Under the pieces are notes generated by a model. The model was not told the DNA's origin, made no database searches, and worked only from the letters and a program-made list of their open reading frames with translations. This document shows, piece by piece, positions 8,373 to 16,031 of a stretch of 64,000 nucleotides of DNA. The DNA lies in IMG/VR virus record IMGVR_UViG_3300022200_000020, positions 62,001 through 126,000 of that record. One strand, written 5' to 3'. Each line of letters opens with the position of its first letter. The stretch's first letter is position 1. Source of the stretch: a virus. The position numbers and the translations under genes are program-made.

Positions 8373-8740
8373 ATATCACAAGTGAGGTATTAGATGGACT
8401 AGGATTTTCAGAATATTGGGATGAACATGAAATATGGGGAACAAGAACTTTTGTTTTTTCTAATGGGCAGCATTTTAGAATTATAGAACAAGAAGCAATA
8501 GACGATGACTCAGATGGTTATTCATTAGATGGTCAATATGTGGCTAATCATTTTTATTTTGGTGGATGGATGGCATGGCCTAAAATAGATAAAGGGAAAT
8601 ATGATTTATTTTTCCTACATGAAATGTATGATTGTTTAAAAGAATGTTACCCTGATTGTTTAGAAGAATTTGTTTCTATTTGCAAAAATGTAAAAATGGG
8701 TAAATATATAGATGATTATCTAGAAAGAAAAGTAGTTTAA
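8357..8740 (+). CDS. Hypothetical protein (127 aa)
   Basis: 127 aa, rich in Trp, Tyr and Asp (GGWMAWPKIDKGKYD, LKECYPDCLEEF). Not recognised. It begins inside the preceding gene in another frame, as is common in this tightly packed run. Confidence 0.65.
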   Translation: MGRNLNITSEVLDGLGFSEYWDEHEIWGTRTFVFSNGQHFRIIEQEAIDDDSDGYSLDGQYVANHFYFGGWMAWPKIDKGKYDLFFLHEMYDCLKECYPDCLEEFVSICKNVKMGKYIDDYLERKVV

Positions 8741-8758
8741 AAATATAGTAAACACTAC

Positions 8759-8926
8759 ATGTCTAATTTTTCAAAACATTGTATGTTACAATTATTAACT
8801 AAGCGTAATGGAGATGGACTAGCTGAAATTAGTAGCCTTGATTTAGCAAGGATTAAAAACATTTTAGATGAATCTTCTCTTGATTATTGGCCAATAAATA
8901 ATTTGCCATTTCATATTAAACTCTAA
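8759..8926 (+). CDS. Hypothetical small protein (55 aa)
   Basis: ATG at 8759 reads 55 codons without interruption to TAA at 8924-8926, filling the gap between two genes. The peptide is globular-looking (MLQLLTKRNGDGLAEISS, LDYWPINNLPFHI). Not recognised. Confidence 0.5.
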   Translation: MSNFSKHCMLQLLTKRNGDGLAEISSLDLARIKNILDESSLDYWPINNLPFHIKL

Positions 8927-8933
8927 TTAAATT

Positions 8934-9416
8934 ATGAAATACATAAAAGGTGATATTGTAAAGCTTTTTAACGAAGGTAATTATAGGATTCTTATACATG
9001 GAGCTAATTGTCAACAAAAGATGGGTAATGGCGTGGCTAAGGCATTAAAAAACAAATGGCCACAAATCTATGATGCTGACCTAAATTATAATCCCGATAA
9101 GAAACCTTTTGAAAGATTGGGGGATTATTCATATGCAGTAGTAGATATAAACAATACCAGAAAAGTTATCATTAATGCATATACTCAGTTATACTATGGC
9201 AACGATGGCAAGCGATATGTTTCGTATGATGCAATAGATCAAGTTTTTGAGAAATTGAAGAATTATTTCATAAAACACAACATAACTGATAAAAAAATAA
9301 TTATACCTAAGATAGGATCAAAATTAGGTGGAGGTAATTGGGATGTTATTGCAGCAATTATAGATAATCACATGAAAGATTATGATTTAACAGTTGTAGA
9401 GTTTGATGAAAACTAG
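8934..9416 (+). CDS. Macrodomain protein (ADP-ribose binding)
   Basis: 160 aa, a complete single macrodomain. The N-terminal strand MKYIKGDIVKL is followed by ILIHGANCQQKMGNGVAKAL (ligand-contacting NxxxxMGxGVA loop). Then come LGDYSYAVV, IINAYTQLYYG and the phosphate-loop strand IIIPKIGSKLGGGNW. Phage proteins of this type resemble Poa1p/ALC1-like enzymes that hydrolyse ADP-ribose-1-phosphate or remove ADP-ribose. In this window it sits with several ADP-ribosyltransferase-like genes and a NUDIX gene, so it may reverse or recycle ADP-ribosylation, or act on cyclic-phosphate products of tRNA repair. Confidence 0.88.
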   Translation: MKYIKGDIVKLFNEGNYRILIHGANCQQKMGNGVAKALKNKWPQIYDADLNYNPDKKPFERLGDYSYAVVDINNTRKVIINAYTQLYYGNDGKRYVSYDAIDQVFEKLKNYFIKHNITDKKIIIPKIGSKLGGGNWDVIAAIIDNHMKDYDLTVVEFDEN

Positions 9417-9421
9417 CGAAC

Positions 9422-9679
9422 ATGAAAAAACAATTAATATATTTATATCGAAAATATTTTATGGGTAAAACAATTATCTTTTTAAAAAACAATTGTAAAA
9501 ATCCTATGGATGTTTTCATAGCTTTAAAAAAAATGATTCAAGATGTAAAGTTTTTTGGGTTCTTTGATTATTTTTTTATAGGAACAATAAGTTTTTTTAT
9601 GGGGAGAATATTATATTATAATCAATATATGGTTCTTTTTTTTTTATTTATATTTTTATCAACTGATTTTTATCACTAA
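9422..9679 (+). CDS. Small membrane protein (85 aa)
   Basis: 85 aa with a basic N-terminus and two hydrophobic helices at about 40-60 and 65-82 (FFDYFFIGTISFFM and MVLFFLFIFLSTDF). Not recognised. Starts 5 nt after the macrodomain gene. Confidence 0.6.
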   Translation: MKKQLIYLYRKYFMGKTIIFLKNNCKNPMDVFIALKKMIQDVKFFGFFDYFFIGTISFFMGRILYYNQYMVLFFLFIFLSTDFYH

Positions 9680-9693
9680 TTAAAAAATAAACG

Positions 9694-9909
9694 ATGAATG
9701 ATCTTGCAGAAAAGTTAAAATATGAGGTTGTTAATAAATTAATGAAGAATGAACAATTAGTAGGTGAACTTTGTTTAGTTCAGGGTAAAAAATCATTCAC
9801 CAGAAGAGAAATAGCAAATGAAATAAAAGAAAACTCTGAGTGGGGAATCACCTTTCTTGGTAACATATTAATGTTAGCTATTGAAATAATGGCATCTGAA
9901 AAAGAATAA
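9694..9909 (+). CDS. Hypothetical protein (71 aa)
   Basis: 71 aa, helical; the segment KKSFTRREIANEIKENSEWG could be a small helix-turn-helix, but this is weak. Not recognised. Confidence 0.55.
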   Translation: MNDLAEKLKYEVVNKLMKNEQLVGELCLVQGKKSFTRREIANEIKENSEWGITFLGNILMLAIEIMASEKE

Positions 9910-9934
9910 CAGAGAGAAACAACAAATTATAATC

Positions 9935-10348
9935 ATGAACGACATTTTAATAAATAACAAAGGTATTGACGTTATAATCCTTGAAGATGGTACAACATTA
10001 AAAATGCCATTAAAAGAAGCCCTTGAAATTATTATATCCTCATCTAACGATGAAGATACACAAGAATTACATATTAGTGCAGATAAGGGGCAAACGATAA
10101 TTACTGGATGTATTATTAATAAAACCACTATCAAAAATAGTGAGGGATATAGTGATGAATTTTTACCTAATATTGGTGATAAAGTATTAGCGGAAAATAA
10201 AATAGGAGAGATTATTGCTTTCAAAAATAAAAGTGAAGTTATTGTGAAATTTGCAAAACATTCCTTTGCTACTGTTCATATAGGTGAAGTAGTTTTCTTA
10301 TCAAGGAAAATAAAATTTTTAGATAAGATAGTGAAATACTTTGATTAG
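9935..10348 (+). CDS. Hypothetical protein (137 aa)
   Basis: 137 aa with beta-rich character; GDKVLAENKIGEIIAFKN followed by EVIVKFAKHSFATVHIGEVV resembles a small SH3/KOW-type barrel. Not recognised further. Follows the 71-aa gene after 25 nt. Confidence 0.55.
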   Translation: MNDILINNKGIDVIILEDGTTLKMPLKEALEIIISSSNDEDTQELHISADKGQTIITGCIINKTTIKNSEGYSDEFLPNIGDKVLAENKIGEIIAFKNKSEVIVKFAKHSFATVHIGEVVFLSRKIKFLDKIVKYFD

Positions 10349-10392
10349 AAGAAAAAAAAGATTAACTTTACAGAAACAAAATAGGAATTATT

Positions 10393-10653
10393 ATGAATCA
10401 AATTAATCAAGGAGGGAGACGCATTTATCAATATGATGATCATGTTGTAATTGACGGGAAAACATATACTTTTCCAGATGAAGTTAAAAACAAACATATA
10501 AAAGATTTAGTCATAGATGATGAAGAAATCATTATTAATGGGTCTTTGCTTAATCTTTAGGATGGTAGCTTTACAAAAAAGATTATTTTTTCTCCTGCAA
10601 CATTAGTAAATAAGTTATTTTATTCATTTATTAATGTTATAAGAAAAAAATAA
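10393..10653 (+). pseudogene. Small gene with an in-frame TAG
   Basis: ATG at 10393 reads 55 codons to TAG at 10558-10560, then 30 more in the same register to TAA at 10651-10653. The first part (YDDHVVIDGKTYTFPDEVK) and the second (DGSFTKKIIFSP) look like one protein. The stop replaces a codon where Gln would fit. Not recognised. Confidence 0.5.
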
Positions 10654-10715
10654 GATGCAAAATAATAGAAGAATTGTTTTTTTTGTTGAAATATTTTTTA
10701 AAAAAATAACTCACT

Positions 10716-11063
10716 ATGTACTCATCAATTGATTTTGATCAAAAATACAATAATTGTCAACTATCAATAGATGGCAAAGAAAAAAAATTATTCCAAAGTG
10801 GGGACTATGTAAAAGATTGGTTTAATCTTATGCATTACGCCATAATTAATTCTCAAGATGATAATATTGTTTTTTCATCTTCAATAGATGAATTTATCAC
10901 TGTCTTTAATGTAAAATTTCTATATTTAATTTTAGAAGATATGAGTTTTTCTAAGGCCGAAAATGATCTTCTGGTAGAAGAAAAAGGTATTATGTTTTTT
11001 GTCACTGAAGAACAATATAATTCTAATATTAGTTGGGGGGAATTTAAAAAAGCATATCTATAA
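10716..11063 (+). CDS. Hypothetical protein (115 aa)
   Basis: 115 aa, acidic and aromatic (DGKEKKLFQSGDYVKDWF, LILEDMSFSKAEND, YNSNISWGEF). Not recognised. It is the last sizeable gene before the plus-strand tRNA cluster. Confidence 0.6.
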   Translation: MYSSIDFDQKYNNCQLSIDGKEKKLFQSGDYVKDWFNLMHYAIINSQDDNIVFSSSIDEFITVFNVKFLYLILEDMSFSKAENDLLVEEKGIMFFVTEEQYNSNISWGEFKKAYL

Positions 11064-11111
11064 GGGTTATAGGGAAAAGAATTTTTATTACCAATCGGAT
11101 TAATAAAGATA

Positions 11112-11189
11112 ATGTGTCACATTTTAAAATGTGATAAATTATCTGAGCAAGAATTAACAGTTGTATTTGAGGAGTTAAAATATAAGTAA
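11112..11189 (+). CDS. Very short frame overlapping a palindrome (25 aa)
   Basis: ATG at 11112 reads 25 codons (CDKLSEQELTVVFEELKYK). It overlaps an 18-bp palindrome and lies just upstream of the tRNA-Lys promoter. May be a real mini-gene or chance. Confidence 0.25.
   Translation: MCHILKCDKLSEQELTVVFEELKYK
11117..11134. repeat. Perfect 18-bp palindrome
   Basis: TCACATTTTAAAATGTGA is its own reverse complement and sits about 75 nt upstream of the -33 element of the tRNA-Lys promoter. It could be a repressor operator or a weak terminator stem. Confidence 0.5.
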
Positions 11190-11208
11190 AAAATATTTTC
11201 TCAAATAG

Positions 11209-11239
11209 TTGCATGATATATTTTTATGCATTATCTTTG
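11209..11239 (+). promoter_or_regulatory. Bacteroidota-type promoter for the tRNA cluster
   Basis: TTG 11209-11211, 20-nt spacer, TATCTTTG 11232-11239, ending 18 nt before the tRNA-Lys 5' end. Confidence 0.8.
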
Positions 11240-11257
11240 TAGCGTTAAATATATACA

Positions 11258-11332
11258 TTCCCCCGATACTCGTATGGTAGGGTACGCCGCTTTTAACGGT
11301 GGTATAGTGAGTTCGAATCTCACCGGGGGAAC
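11258..11332 (+). tRNA. tRNA-Lys (UUU)
   Basis: Acceptor TTCCCCC/GGGGGAA, T arm GTGAG-TTCGAAT-CTCAC, anticodon stem CGCCG/CGGTG with loop CTTTTAA (anticodon UUU, U33 present). A normal cloverleaf. CCA is not encoded. Confidence 0.85.
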
Positions 11333-11346
11333 AATAAAATATTTTT

Positions 11347-11499
11347 ATGAATAAAAATTTTGTTAATACTTATGCAGTAACTGGAACATTTCATGGATCA
11401 ATTGTTATAGCAAATAGTGAAGGAGAAGCAAGAAGAATATTTCATGATTATTATAATGGTGAAAGTATAACAAGCATTTATATAAAAAATACTTTATGA
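11347..11499 (+). CDS. Hypothetical small protein (50 aa)
   Basis: 50 aa, starting 15 nt after tRNA-Lys. The text TYAVTGTFHGSIVIANSEGE followed by ARRIFHDYYNGE looks like a compact beta-alpha fold. Its stop overlaps the next start (TTATGA). Not recognised. Confidence 0.55.
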   Translation: MNKNFVNTYAVTGTFHGSIVIANSEGEARRIFHDYYNGESITSIYIKNTL

Positions 11500-11609
11500 T
11501 AATTAAAGAACAATGTTTTTTAGAAAGAATAGTAAAAACTATATGCAATATAATGGACTATTTAAAATATTTAAATAAAAAATTAGAAAAAGCTTGCAAA
11601 TACAAATAA
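11496..11609 (+). CDS. Hypothetical small protein (37 aa)
   Basis: 37 aa, starting by ATGA overlap with the previous gene. Lysine-rich amphipathic helix (MDYLKYLNKKLEKACKYK). Not recognised. Confidence 0.4.
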   Translation: MIIKEQCFLERIVKTICNIMDYLKYLNKKLEKACKYK

Positions 11610-11624
11610 AAAGACATATATTTG
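11594..11624 (+). promoter_or_regulatory. Bacteroidota-type promoter
   Basis: TTG 11594-11596, 20-nt spacer, TATATTTG 11617-11624. It drives a short leader that ends in the terminator at 11778. Confidence 0.7.
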
Positions 11625-11668
11625 TATTGTAAAACAAAAAAAGAATTTTTTTAAACTATTTATAGGAG

Positions 11669-11752
11669 ATGAAAAATGTAACTGTATATTATTATAACTT
11701 TAGTTGGTGCTTTTTTTCGGAGGAATCTGAAAAGACACTAGGGGTTATGTAA
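11669..11752 (+). CDS. Short leader-like frame (27 aa)
   Basis: ATG at 11669, 27 codons (VYYYNFSWCFFSEESEK), placed between a promoter and a strong terminator with tRNA genes beyond. It has an AGGAG just upstream, unusual here. It could be an attenuator-type leader peptide rich in Tyr, Phe and Trp/Cys, or a mini-gene. Confidence 0.3.
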   Translation: MKNVTVYYYNFSWCFFSEESEKTLGVM

Positions 11753-11777
11753 TATAATGTTACAAACAAAGATTTAT

Positions 11778-11822
11778 AAAAATCTCCTAGTTCAATGTTT
11801 TTGAGTTAGGAGATTTTTTTTT
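11778..11822 (+). terminator. Strong intrinsic terminator inside the tRNA cluster
   Basis: AAAATCTCCTA pairs with TAGGAGATTTT and is followed by T8. It lies between the leader frame and tRNA-Glu, so downstream tRNAs depend on readthrough or processing. Confidence 0.85.
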
Positions 11823-11896
11823 GTTGCCGTGGACGAAGTGGTTAAGTCGTGATATTTTCAATATCAAGGTTACGGGTTCGAACCCCGTCGGCAATA
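11823..11896 (+). tRNA. tRNA-Glu (UUC)
   Basis: Acceptor GTTGCCG/CGGCAAT (one G-U), anticodon stem TGATA/TATCA with loop TTTTCAA (UUC), T arm ACGGG-TTCGAAC-CCCGT. Regular. Confidence 0.8.
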
Positions 11897-11923
11897 CGAT
11901 ATCTTCAAAAGAGAAGGTAAAAT

Positions 11924-11998
11924 GGTGAGATAGCTTATATGGTAGAAGCGCAGGTCTGAAAAACCTGAGATGGTCGGGATCGTTACCCCCTCTCACCA
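11924..11998 (+). tRNA. tRNA-Phe (GAA) with an aberrant T arm
   Basis: Acceptor GGTGAGA/TCTCACC is perfect, the D stem is GCTT/AAGC, and the anticodon arm is CAGGT-CTGAAAA-ACCTG. The T arm reads TCGGG-ATCGTTA-CCCCC: only three pairs and no TTC in the loop. Possibly defective or a divergent T arm. Confidence 0.6.
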
Positions 11999-12015
11999 CA
12001 TATTATTATTAAAAT

Positions 12016-12097
12016 GGGCGTATCGTATAGCGGCAATTACGGGAATCTGTAACATTCCTCTCATTTGAGTTCCAAGGTTCAAATCCCTGACCTACCG
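12016..12097 (+). tRNA. tRNA-Tyr-like (GUA) with mismatched acceptor
   Basis: Anticodon arm GGAAT-CTGTAAC-ATTCC, long variable arm and T loop TTCAAAT point to tRNA-Tyr. The 5' strand GGGCGTA does not pair with the 3' strand ACCTACC, so the acceptor stem is broken. Probably a decayed copy. Confidence 0.45.
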
Positions 12098-12104
12098 CAA
12101 TTTA

Positions 12105-12192
12105 GGGAGGTAATGTAAGCTTGGTTGCTTACGCCAGACTGCTAATCTGTGCGCTCCTGAAAGGGAGGGGGGTTCGATACCTCTGCCTTCCG
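12105..12192 (+). tRNA. tRNA-Ser (GCU)
   Basis: Class II. Acceptor GGGAGGT/GCCTTCC with two wobbles, anticodon stem CAGA/TCTG with loop CTGCTAA (GCU), variable arm around GCTCCTGAAAGGG, and T loop TTCGATA. It follows the Tyr-like gene after 7 nt. Confidence 0.7.
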
Positions 12193-12399
12193 CAAAAAAA
12201 CACAATATATCTCCTTTTCACTTTTTATTGAAAGTTTCTTAACATATGTTAAAAATCTTTTTAATTGAAAGTTATAATATTGATTATCAATTAATTGTGT
12301 TGTGAAAAAATTGTTTGTTCGGCTATTAAGTAATTATTTAGAAACCTTTTTACAATATAAGTCTTAACAATTATGTGACAGCATCAAGTTATAATTGAT

Positions 12400-12540
12400 A
12401 ACAAAATTGCGATAGCAGCGTTAAGGATGGAAATGGCTTGTCCCAAACCTTTAGGTCGCTTACGCTCCTGAAAGGGCGCAAGCGCAGGGATGAACGATAG
12501 TGAACCATGTACAGCCTGACCCGCAGGAGAACGCCCACAA
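12400..12540 (+). ncRNA. GC-rich structured element in a gene-free stretch
   Basis: The gene-free stretch 12193-12568 is AT-rich except for this GC-rich block. It has a strong imperfect hairpin at about 12457-12485 (CGCTT-a-CGC pairing with GCG-c-AAGCG) and further short stems. It shares GCTTACGC and CTCCTGAAAGGG with the neighbouring tRNA-Ser but lacks the anticodon arm between them. It may be a tRNA-derived RNA, a mobile-element end, or a separate small RNA. The 12193-12399 part shows nothing I can name. Confidence 0.45.
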
Positions 12541-12568
12541 AATAAATTTTATTATTATAATATTAAAC

Positions 12569-12599
12569 TTGCACAAACCAATATATTCCCTTATATTTG
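12569..12599 (+). promoter_or_regulatory. Bacteroidota-type promoter
   Basis: TTG 12569-12571, 20-nt spacer, TATATTTG 12592-12599, 25 nt ahead of the gene at 12624. Confidence 0.75.
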
Positions 12600-12623
12600 C
12601 ATCGTTAACCTATATAAAAAAAT

Positions 12624-13100
12624 ATGATGACAAGTTTTGAAACTATTGATAAAGTAATAAGAACATATATAAAATCTGTTATAAAAATAGATGAACAGAT
12701 AAATAAGTTTGTTCCAAATAGTCATATAGCAGAAACATATAAATTGGTTCTAATCTATGCTGAACAAGAATCTAAAAATCAAGATTTGTTTAGTAATGTA
12801 AAACATCACCCCTATGACTCAATAGGAACAAACAATCCAGATAATTATGATAGATTAGAAGATGGCAGATTTCTTAATAAAGAAACATATAGCGTTGGAA
12901 TAAATCATTTATTGATTCCTGACTATTTTGATTTAAAGAGATTAAAAAATGATACTGTTAATGAACTACATTCAACTTATAAAAAACTTAGAGAAAAGAA
13001 AGATATAGTCAGAAATAATATTTTATTAGGTAGAATAGAGCTAAGTGATTACACACATCCACAATTTTCAAAATCATATAAAATAAAAATTAAAAAATAA
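12624..13100 (+). CDS. Hypothetical protein (158 aa)
   Basis: 158 aa, helical with a central NVKHHPYDSIGTNNPDNYD segment and a lysine-rich C-terminus. Not recognised. It lies 3 nt upstream of the RtcB frame and shares its promoter, so it may act with it. Confidence 0.65.
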   Translation: MMTSFETIDKVIRTYIKSVIKIDEQINKFVPNSHIAETYKLVLIYAEQESKNQDLFSNVKHHPYDSIGTNNPDNYDRLEDGRFLNKETYSVGINHLLIPDYFDLKRLKNDTVNELHSTYKKLREKKDIVRNNILLGRIELSDYTHPQFSKSYKIKIKK

Positions 13101-13103
13101 CTT

Positions 13104-14138
13104 ATGACTAACAATAAAATAAATTATTTTACACCTTTGGTTGATATTGAGCAAAATGCTTTAGATTAAATAAACAATCTTGCATTAGATGAAAATATCA
13201 ATCAAATAGCTGTTTTCTCTGATATACATTATTGTGACGAGAAAGCTATTCCAGTTGGATTAGCATTTTCTACTAACGCTCACATTTATCCTTTAATTAC
13301 GGGTAAAGATGTTGGGTGTGGGGTAGCTTATATGAAAATTCCAAAGCAATATGTTTTAAAAACTTTTGATAAAGACAAACATTATAATGCATTTCATAAC
13401 GCTCATTTAAAAATGACTGATGAAGGCTTAGGTGGAGGTAATCATTTTTTATCTTTAGAAGAAGAGAAAGATAATCTTTATATTATCGTTCATACCGGAA
13501 CCAGAAACAGAGGGATTTACATGTATCAAAAACATTATGCTATGTTGAATGGTAGTAATTCTATCTCTGTTAATGAAATAGATGAAAAACATCCAGAGTA
13601 GTATGATGAATATAATGATGTTCTATTCTATGGTGTTAATCGAAGAAAGCAATTTCTTTACAGTACTTTAGATTTTTTGATTAGGAATCATTATGTAGAA
13701 GACGACGATTATTATACAAATGACAGTATTCACAATCACATCAAAAAGGAAGGGGATTATTGGATTCATCGAAAAGGAAGCACAGAACTTAATAATGACA
13801 TTATTGTTGTGCCGTTATCAATGACCAGAGGAAGTCTTTTGGTTAAATCGACCTATGATGCTGGAAACTTAAATTCGTGCTCTCACGGGGCTGGCAGAGC
13901 TTTGAGTAGAACTAAAACTCTTAAATATTGGTATGCGTCTTTAAAGAAAAAAGAACGTCGCCAATATGAATTAGATTTTCCTGAGTTATTGGGAAGGGAT
14001 GGTAAATTCAGCAAAGGTTATATTCAAGAGTTTGATTTTGCTTATAAGAATACAACAGAATTAATGAAAGAACAATATTTTTTAAATCCTGTAACTCAAA
14101 CAACTCCTATTTGTACCATTAAATTTTCTGAATTATAA
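13104..14138 (+). pseudogene. rtcB: RtcB-type RNA ligase frame with in-frame TAA and TAG
   Basis: One register of 345 codons from ATG 13104 to TAA 14138. It contains the RtcB hallmarks in order: GKDVGCGVAYM (metal-binding Cys), GLGGGNHFLSL, IIVHTGTRNRG, HNHIKKEG followed by WIHRKGST, VPLSMTRGS, and the guanylated His in CSHGAGRALSR. TAA at 13167-13169 and TAG at 13599-13601 interrupt it, both outside catalytic motifs and both where Gln would fit; there is no frameshift. RtcB joins 2',3'-cyclic phosphate and 5'-OH RNA ends, typically cleaved tRNA. Either recently inactivated, mis-sequenced, or read through. Confidence 0.8.
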
Positions 14139-14148
14139 ATAAATCTTA

Positions 14149-14179
14149 TTGCTTTATAACAAATTTATTATTATCTTTG
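14149..14179 (+). promoter_or_regulatory. Bacteroidota-type promoter
   Basis: TTG 14149-14151, 20-nt spacer, TATCTTTG 14172-14179, 10 nt before the start codon at 14189. Confidence 0.8.
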
Positions 14180-14188
14180 TAAAAAAAA

Positions 14189-14716
14189 ATGCAAGAAATA
14201 CAACCAACAGTAAAAGATAAAATCGCAAAGTTTCGTGAGTACCTTGATTATTTTGAGCGACATTATGATAACGTTCAAAAAGCATGGGCGTTAATTAATG
14301 AAAAATGTGACAACAAAGGGTTTAAATTTATGTATGATGATTTTATGTGGAATATCATAGATATGGAAGTGAAGTCACATGATGACAGTAAGTTATCTGT
14401 TCATGAATTTACGCAGTATCGGAATTATTTTTTTCCTGCATTTGGTGAAGAAAAAGACGGCTCTAGTTTTTTGGCCGCATGGGAACATCACAAAGAGCAT
14501 AATGAACATCATTGGGAAAATTGGACGAAAAAATATGAATCTAATCCTTACTGTGATGTTTTCATTGTAATGAATGTAGTGGACTGGGTTGCTATGGGTT
14601 TTGAATTTGGTGATACAGCAAAGGATTATTATGAAAAAAACAAATTAAACATAAAAATTCCAGAACAGGCAATCAAATTAATGTACGAAATTTTTGATTG
14701 TATTTATACTGCATAA
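14189..14716 (+). CDS. DUF5662 family protein
   Basis: 175 aa. HDDSKLSVHEFTQYRNYF near 67 and the His cluster AWEHHKEHNEHHWENW near 98 are the family pattern, with VDWVAMGFEFGD following. The His/Asp residues suggest an HD-like metal site, but the activity is unknown. Directly followed by a second member that carries a capsid-targeting-like N-terminus; this copy does not. Confidence 0.75.
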   Translation: MQEIQPTVKDKIAKFREYLDYFERHYDNVQKAWALINEKCDNKGFKFMYDDFMWNIIDMEVKSHDDSKLSVHEFTQYRNYFFPAFGEEKDGSSFLAAWEHHKEHNEHHWENWTKKYESNPYCDVFIVMNVVDWVAMGFEFGDTAKDYYEKNKLNIKIPEQAIKLMYEIFDCIYTA

Positions 14717-14745
14717 AGTTATATTTATATGTATAACAATGTATT

Positions 14746-15228
14746 ATGAAAATTTACCTAGAATCAAAAACAATGGATGTCTATGACAGCAGAGTTGAAA
14801 CTTTGCTTCAAATAAAAAGATTAAATGAGCTTTTAAATAAAGCTGCTGTTGAGTTACTTGATAGGGCAATTGTCCATGACAAATCAAAGCTAGAACAGCC
14901 TGAAAAAGATTTATATGATAAGCTTACTCCTCTCCTTAAAAAAGCCTCTTCCAATAGCGATGAATATAAAGACCTATCAAAGCAATATAAAATCGCCATT
15001 GACCATCATTATAAAAATAATCGACATCATCCAGAACATTATAAGAATGGGGTAAATGACATGACATTATTTGATATCATTGAAATGGCTATGGATTGGT
15101 TAGTTGATGTTGGTGATTCTCCAAATGATATATTTAAACTTCTTAAAGAAAATAAGGAAAAATACAATCTTTCAGATCAATTGGGATCAATTTTAAAAAA
15201 TACATATAAAAAAATGAATAATGAATAA
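14746..15228 (+). CDS. DUF5662 family protein with capsid-targeting-like N-terminus
   Basis: 160 aa. It starts MKIYLESK (cut expected after YLE) and then carries the DUF5662 signature: VHDKSKLEQPE near 44, DHHYKNNRHHPEHY near 87, and DMTLFDIIEMAMDWLVD near 105. It is a paralogue of the gene just upstream. Domain present with and without the leader in adjacent genes suggests that one acts inside the infected cell and the other is delivered with the virion. Confidence 0.75.
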   Translation: MKIYLESKTMDVYDSRVETLLQIKRLNELLNKAAVELLDRAIVHDKSKLEQPEKDLYDKLTPLLKKASSNSDEYKDLSKQYKIAIDHHYKNNRHHPEHYKNGVNDMTLFDIIEMAMDWLVDVGDSPNDIFKLLKENKEKYNLSDQLGSILKNTYKKMNNE

Positions 15229-15270
15229 TAGTTATTTATTCATTATTAGCTGAATAATAGTAAAATTAGT

Positions 15271-15301
15271 TTGTTATATTGGAATAATATCATTATCTTT
15301 G
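15271..15301 (+). promoter_or_regulatory. Bacteroidota-type promoter
   Basis: TTG 15271-15273, 20-nt spacer, TATCTTTG 15294-15301. It places the start of the next gene at 15319 rather than at any upstream codon. Confidence 0.8.
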
Positions 15302-15318
15302 TAAAAAAAAAAGAAAAT

Positions 15319-15753
15319 ATGAAATTTATAGCAGATGATATAAAAGAGGATGGGTTATCCCACTTTGAACTTCGTAAGAAGTTAGAGCAAATATACCAAG
15401 AGGGAAATTTTAATAGCTCTAGTTTTTTCTTTAAATTACGAGAATTGGGTTACGAAATTATTCAACCTTTTGAATTTAAATTTACCCCAGCAAAAACATA
15501 TACTTTATTATGTCCACATTCTTTTCCATGTTCATGGGGTGACTTTTATTTTGAAAAACCTGATATGCCTACTATAACGATTAGTGGAGGAGAGCTAGAA
15601 GAAACAGGTGAATGGGATTATGTTAATTCTACAATGAACAGTATTTTTTATGATATTTTCACAACAGAAAATGAAATAACGGAAGAATTAACAATTAAAC
15701 TCATAAAAAAATATTTAGGAATTACGGTTGAAATAAAACAAATTAATAATTAA
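15319..15753 (+). CDS. Hypothetical protein (144 aa)
   Basis: 144 aa from the first ATG after the promoter. Contains YTLLCPHSFPCSWGDFYF and an acidic GGELEETGEWDY segment; ends in a helix. Not recognised. Confidence 0.65.
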   Translation: MKFIADDIKEDGLSHFELRKKLEQIYQEGNFNSSSFFFKLRELGYEIIQPFEFKFTPAKTYTLLCPHSFPCSWGDFYFEKPDMPTITISGGELEETGEWDYVNSTMNSIFYDIFTTENEITEELTIKLIKKYLGITVEIKQINN

Positions 15754-15764
15754 AAAATAAAATT

Positions 15765-16019
15765 ATGGACTGGAAATCAGGAGAAGAACTATTTCAAGAG
15801 TGGATGGTAAAAAATCATCCCTATTTTTATCCATCAGTAAAACTAGCAATGATTTTTTTCATTTTTAGTTTTTTGTGGATGGGTTATATGCTGTTATTTT
15901 CTCATTGGACATATTACGATGAAGAACTAACAGTATTATCTGGCACTATGATAGTAGTTACTTATATCTATTATAGAGTAATGCTTGATAAGCATTTAAC
16001 TAATTTTTTAAAATCATAA
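15765..16019 (+). CDS. Small membrane protein (84 aa)
   Basis: 84 aa with an EELFQEWMVKNHPYFY N-terminus and two hydrophobic helices (MIFFIFSFLWMGYMLLF and LSGTMIVVTYIYYRV). The next frame begins with a similar sequence, so this is one member of a small duplicated family. Confidence 0.6.
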   Translation: MDWKSGEELFQEWMVKNHPYFYPSVKLAMIFFIFSFLWMGYMLLFSHWTYYDEELTVLSGTMIVVTYIYYRVMLDKHLTNFLKS

Positions 16020-16031
16020 AAACATAACGTT

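Noticed and set aside
11787-11999. Open frame on the minus strand across tRNA-Glu and tRNA-Phe
   Set aside because: It is a translation of tRNA genes and the terminator; no gene-like features.
12400-12540. Hammerhead or other self-cleaving ribozyme
   Set aside because: No CUGANGA...GAAA core could be drawn.
10381-13620. Global reassignment of TAG/TAA to glutamine
   Set aside because: Most neighbouring genes terminate with TAA, TAG or TGA at sensible ends, and one interrupted gene uses TGA; no suppressor tRNA with CUA or UUA anticodon was found in the window.
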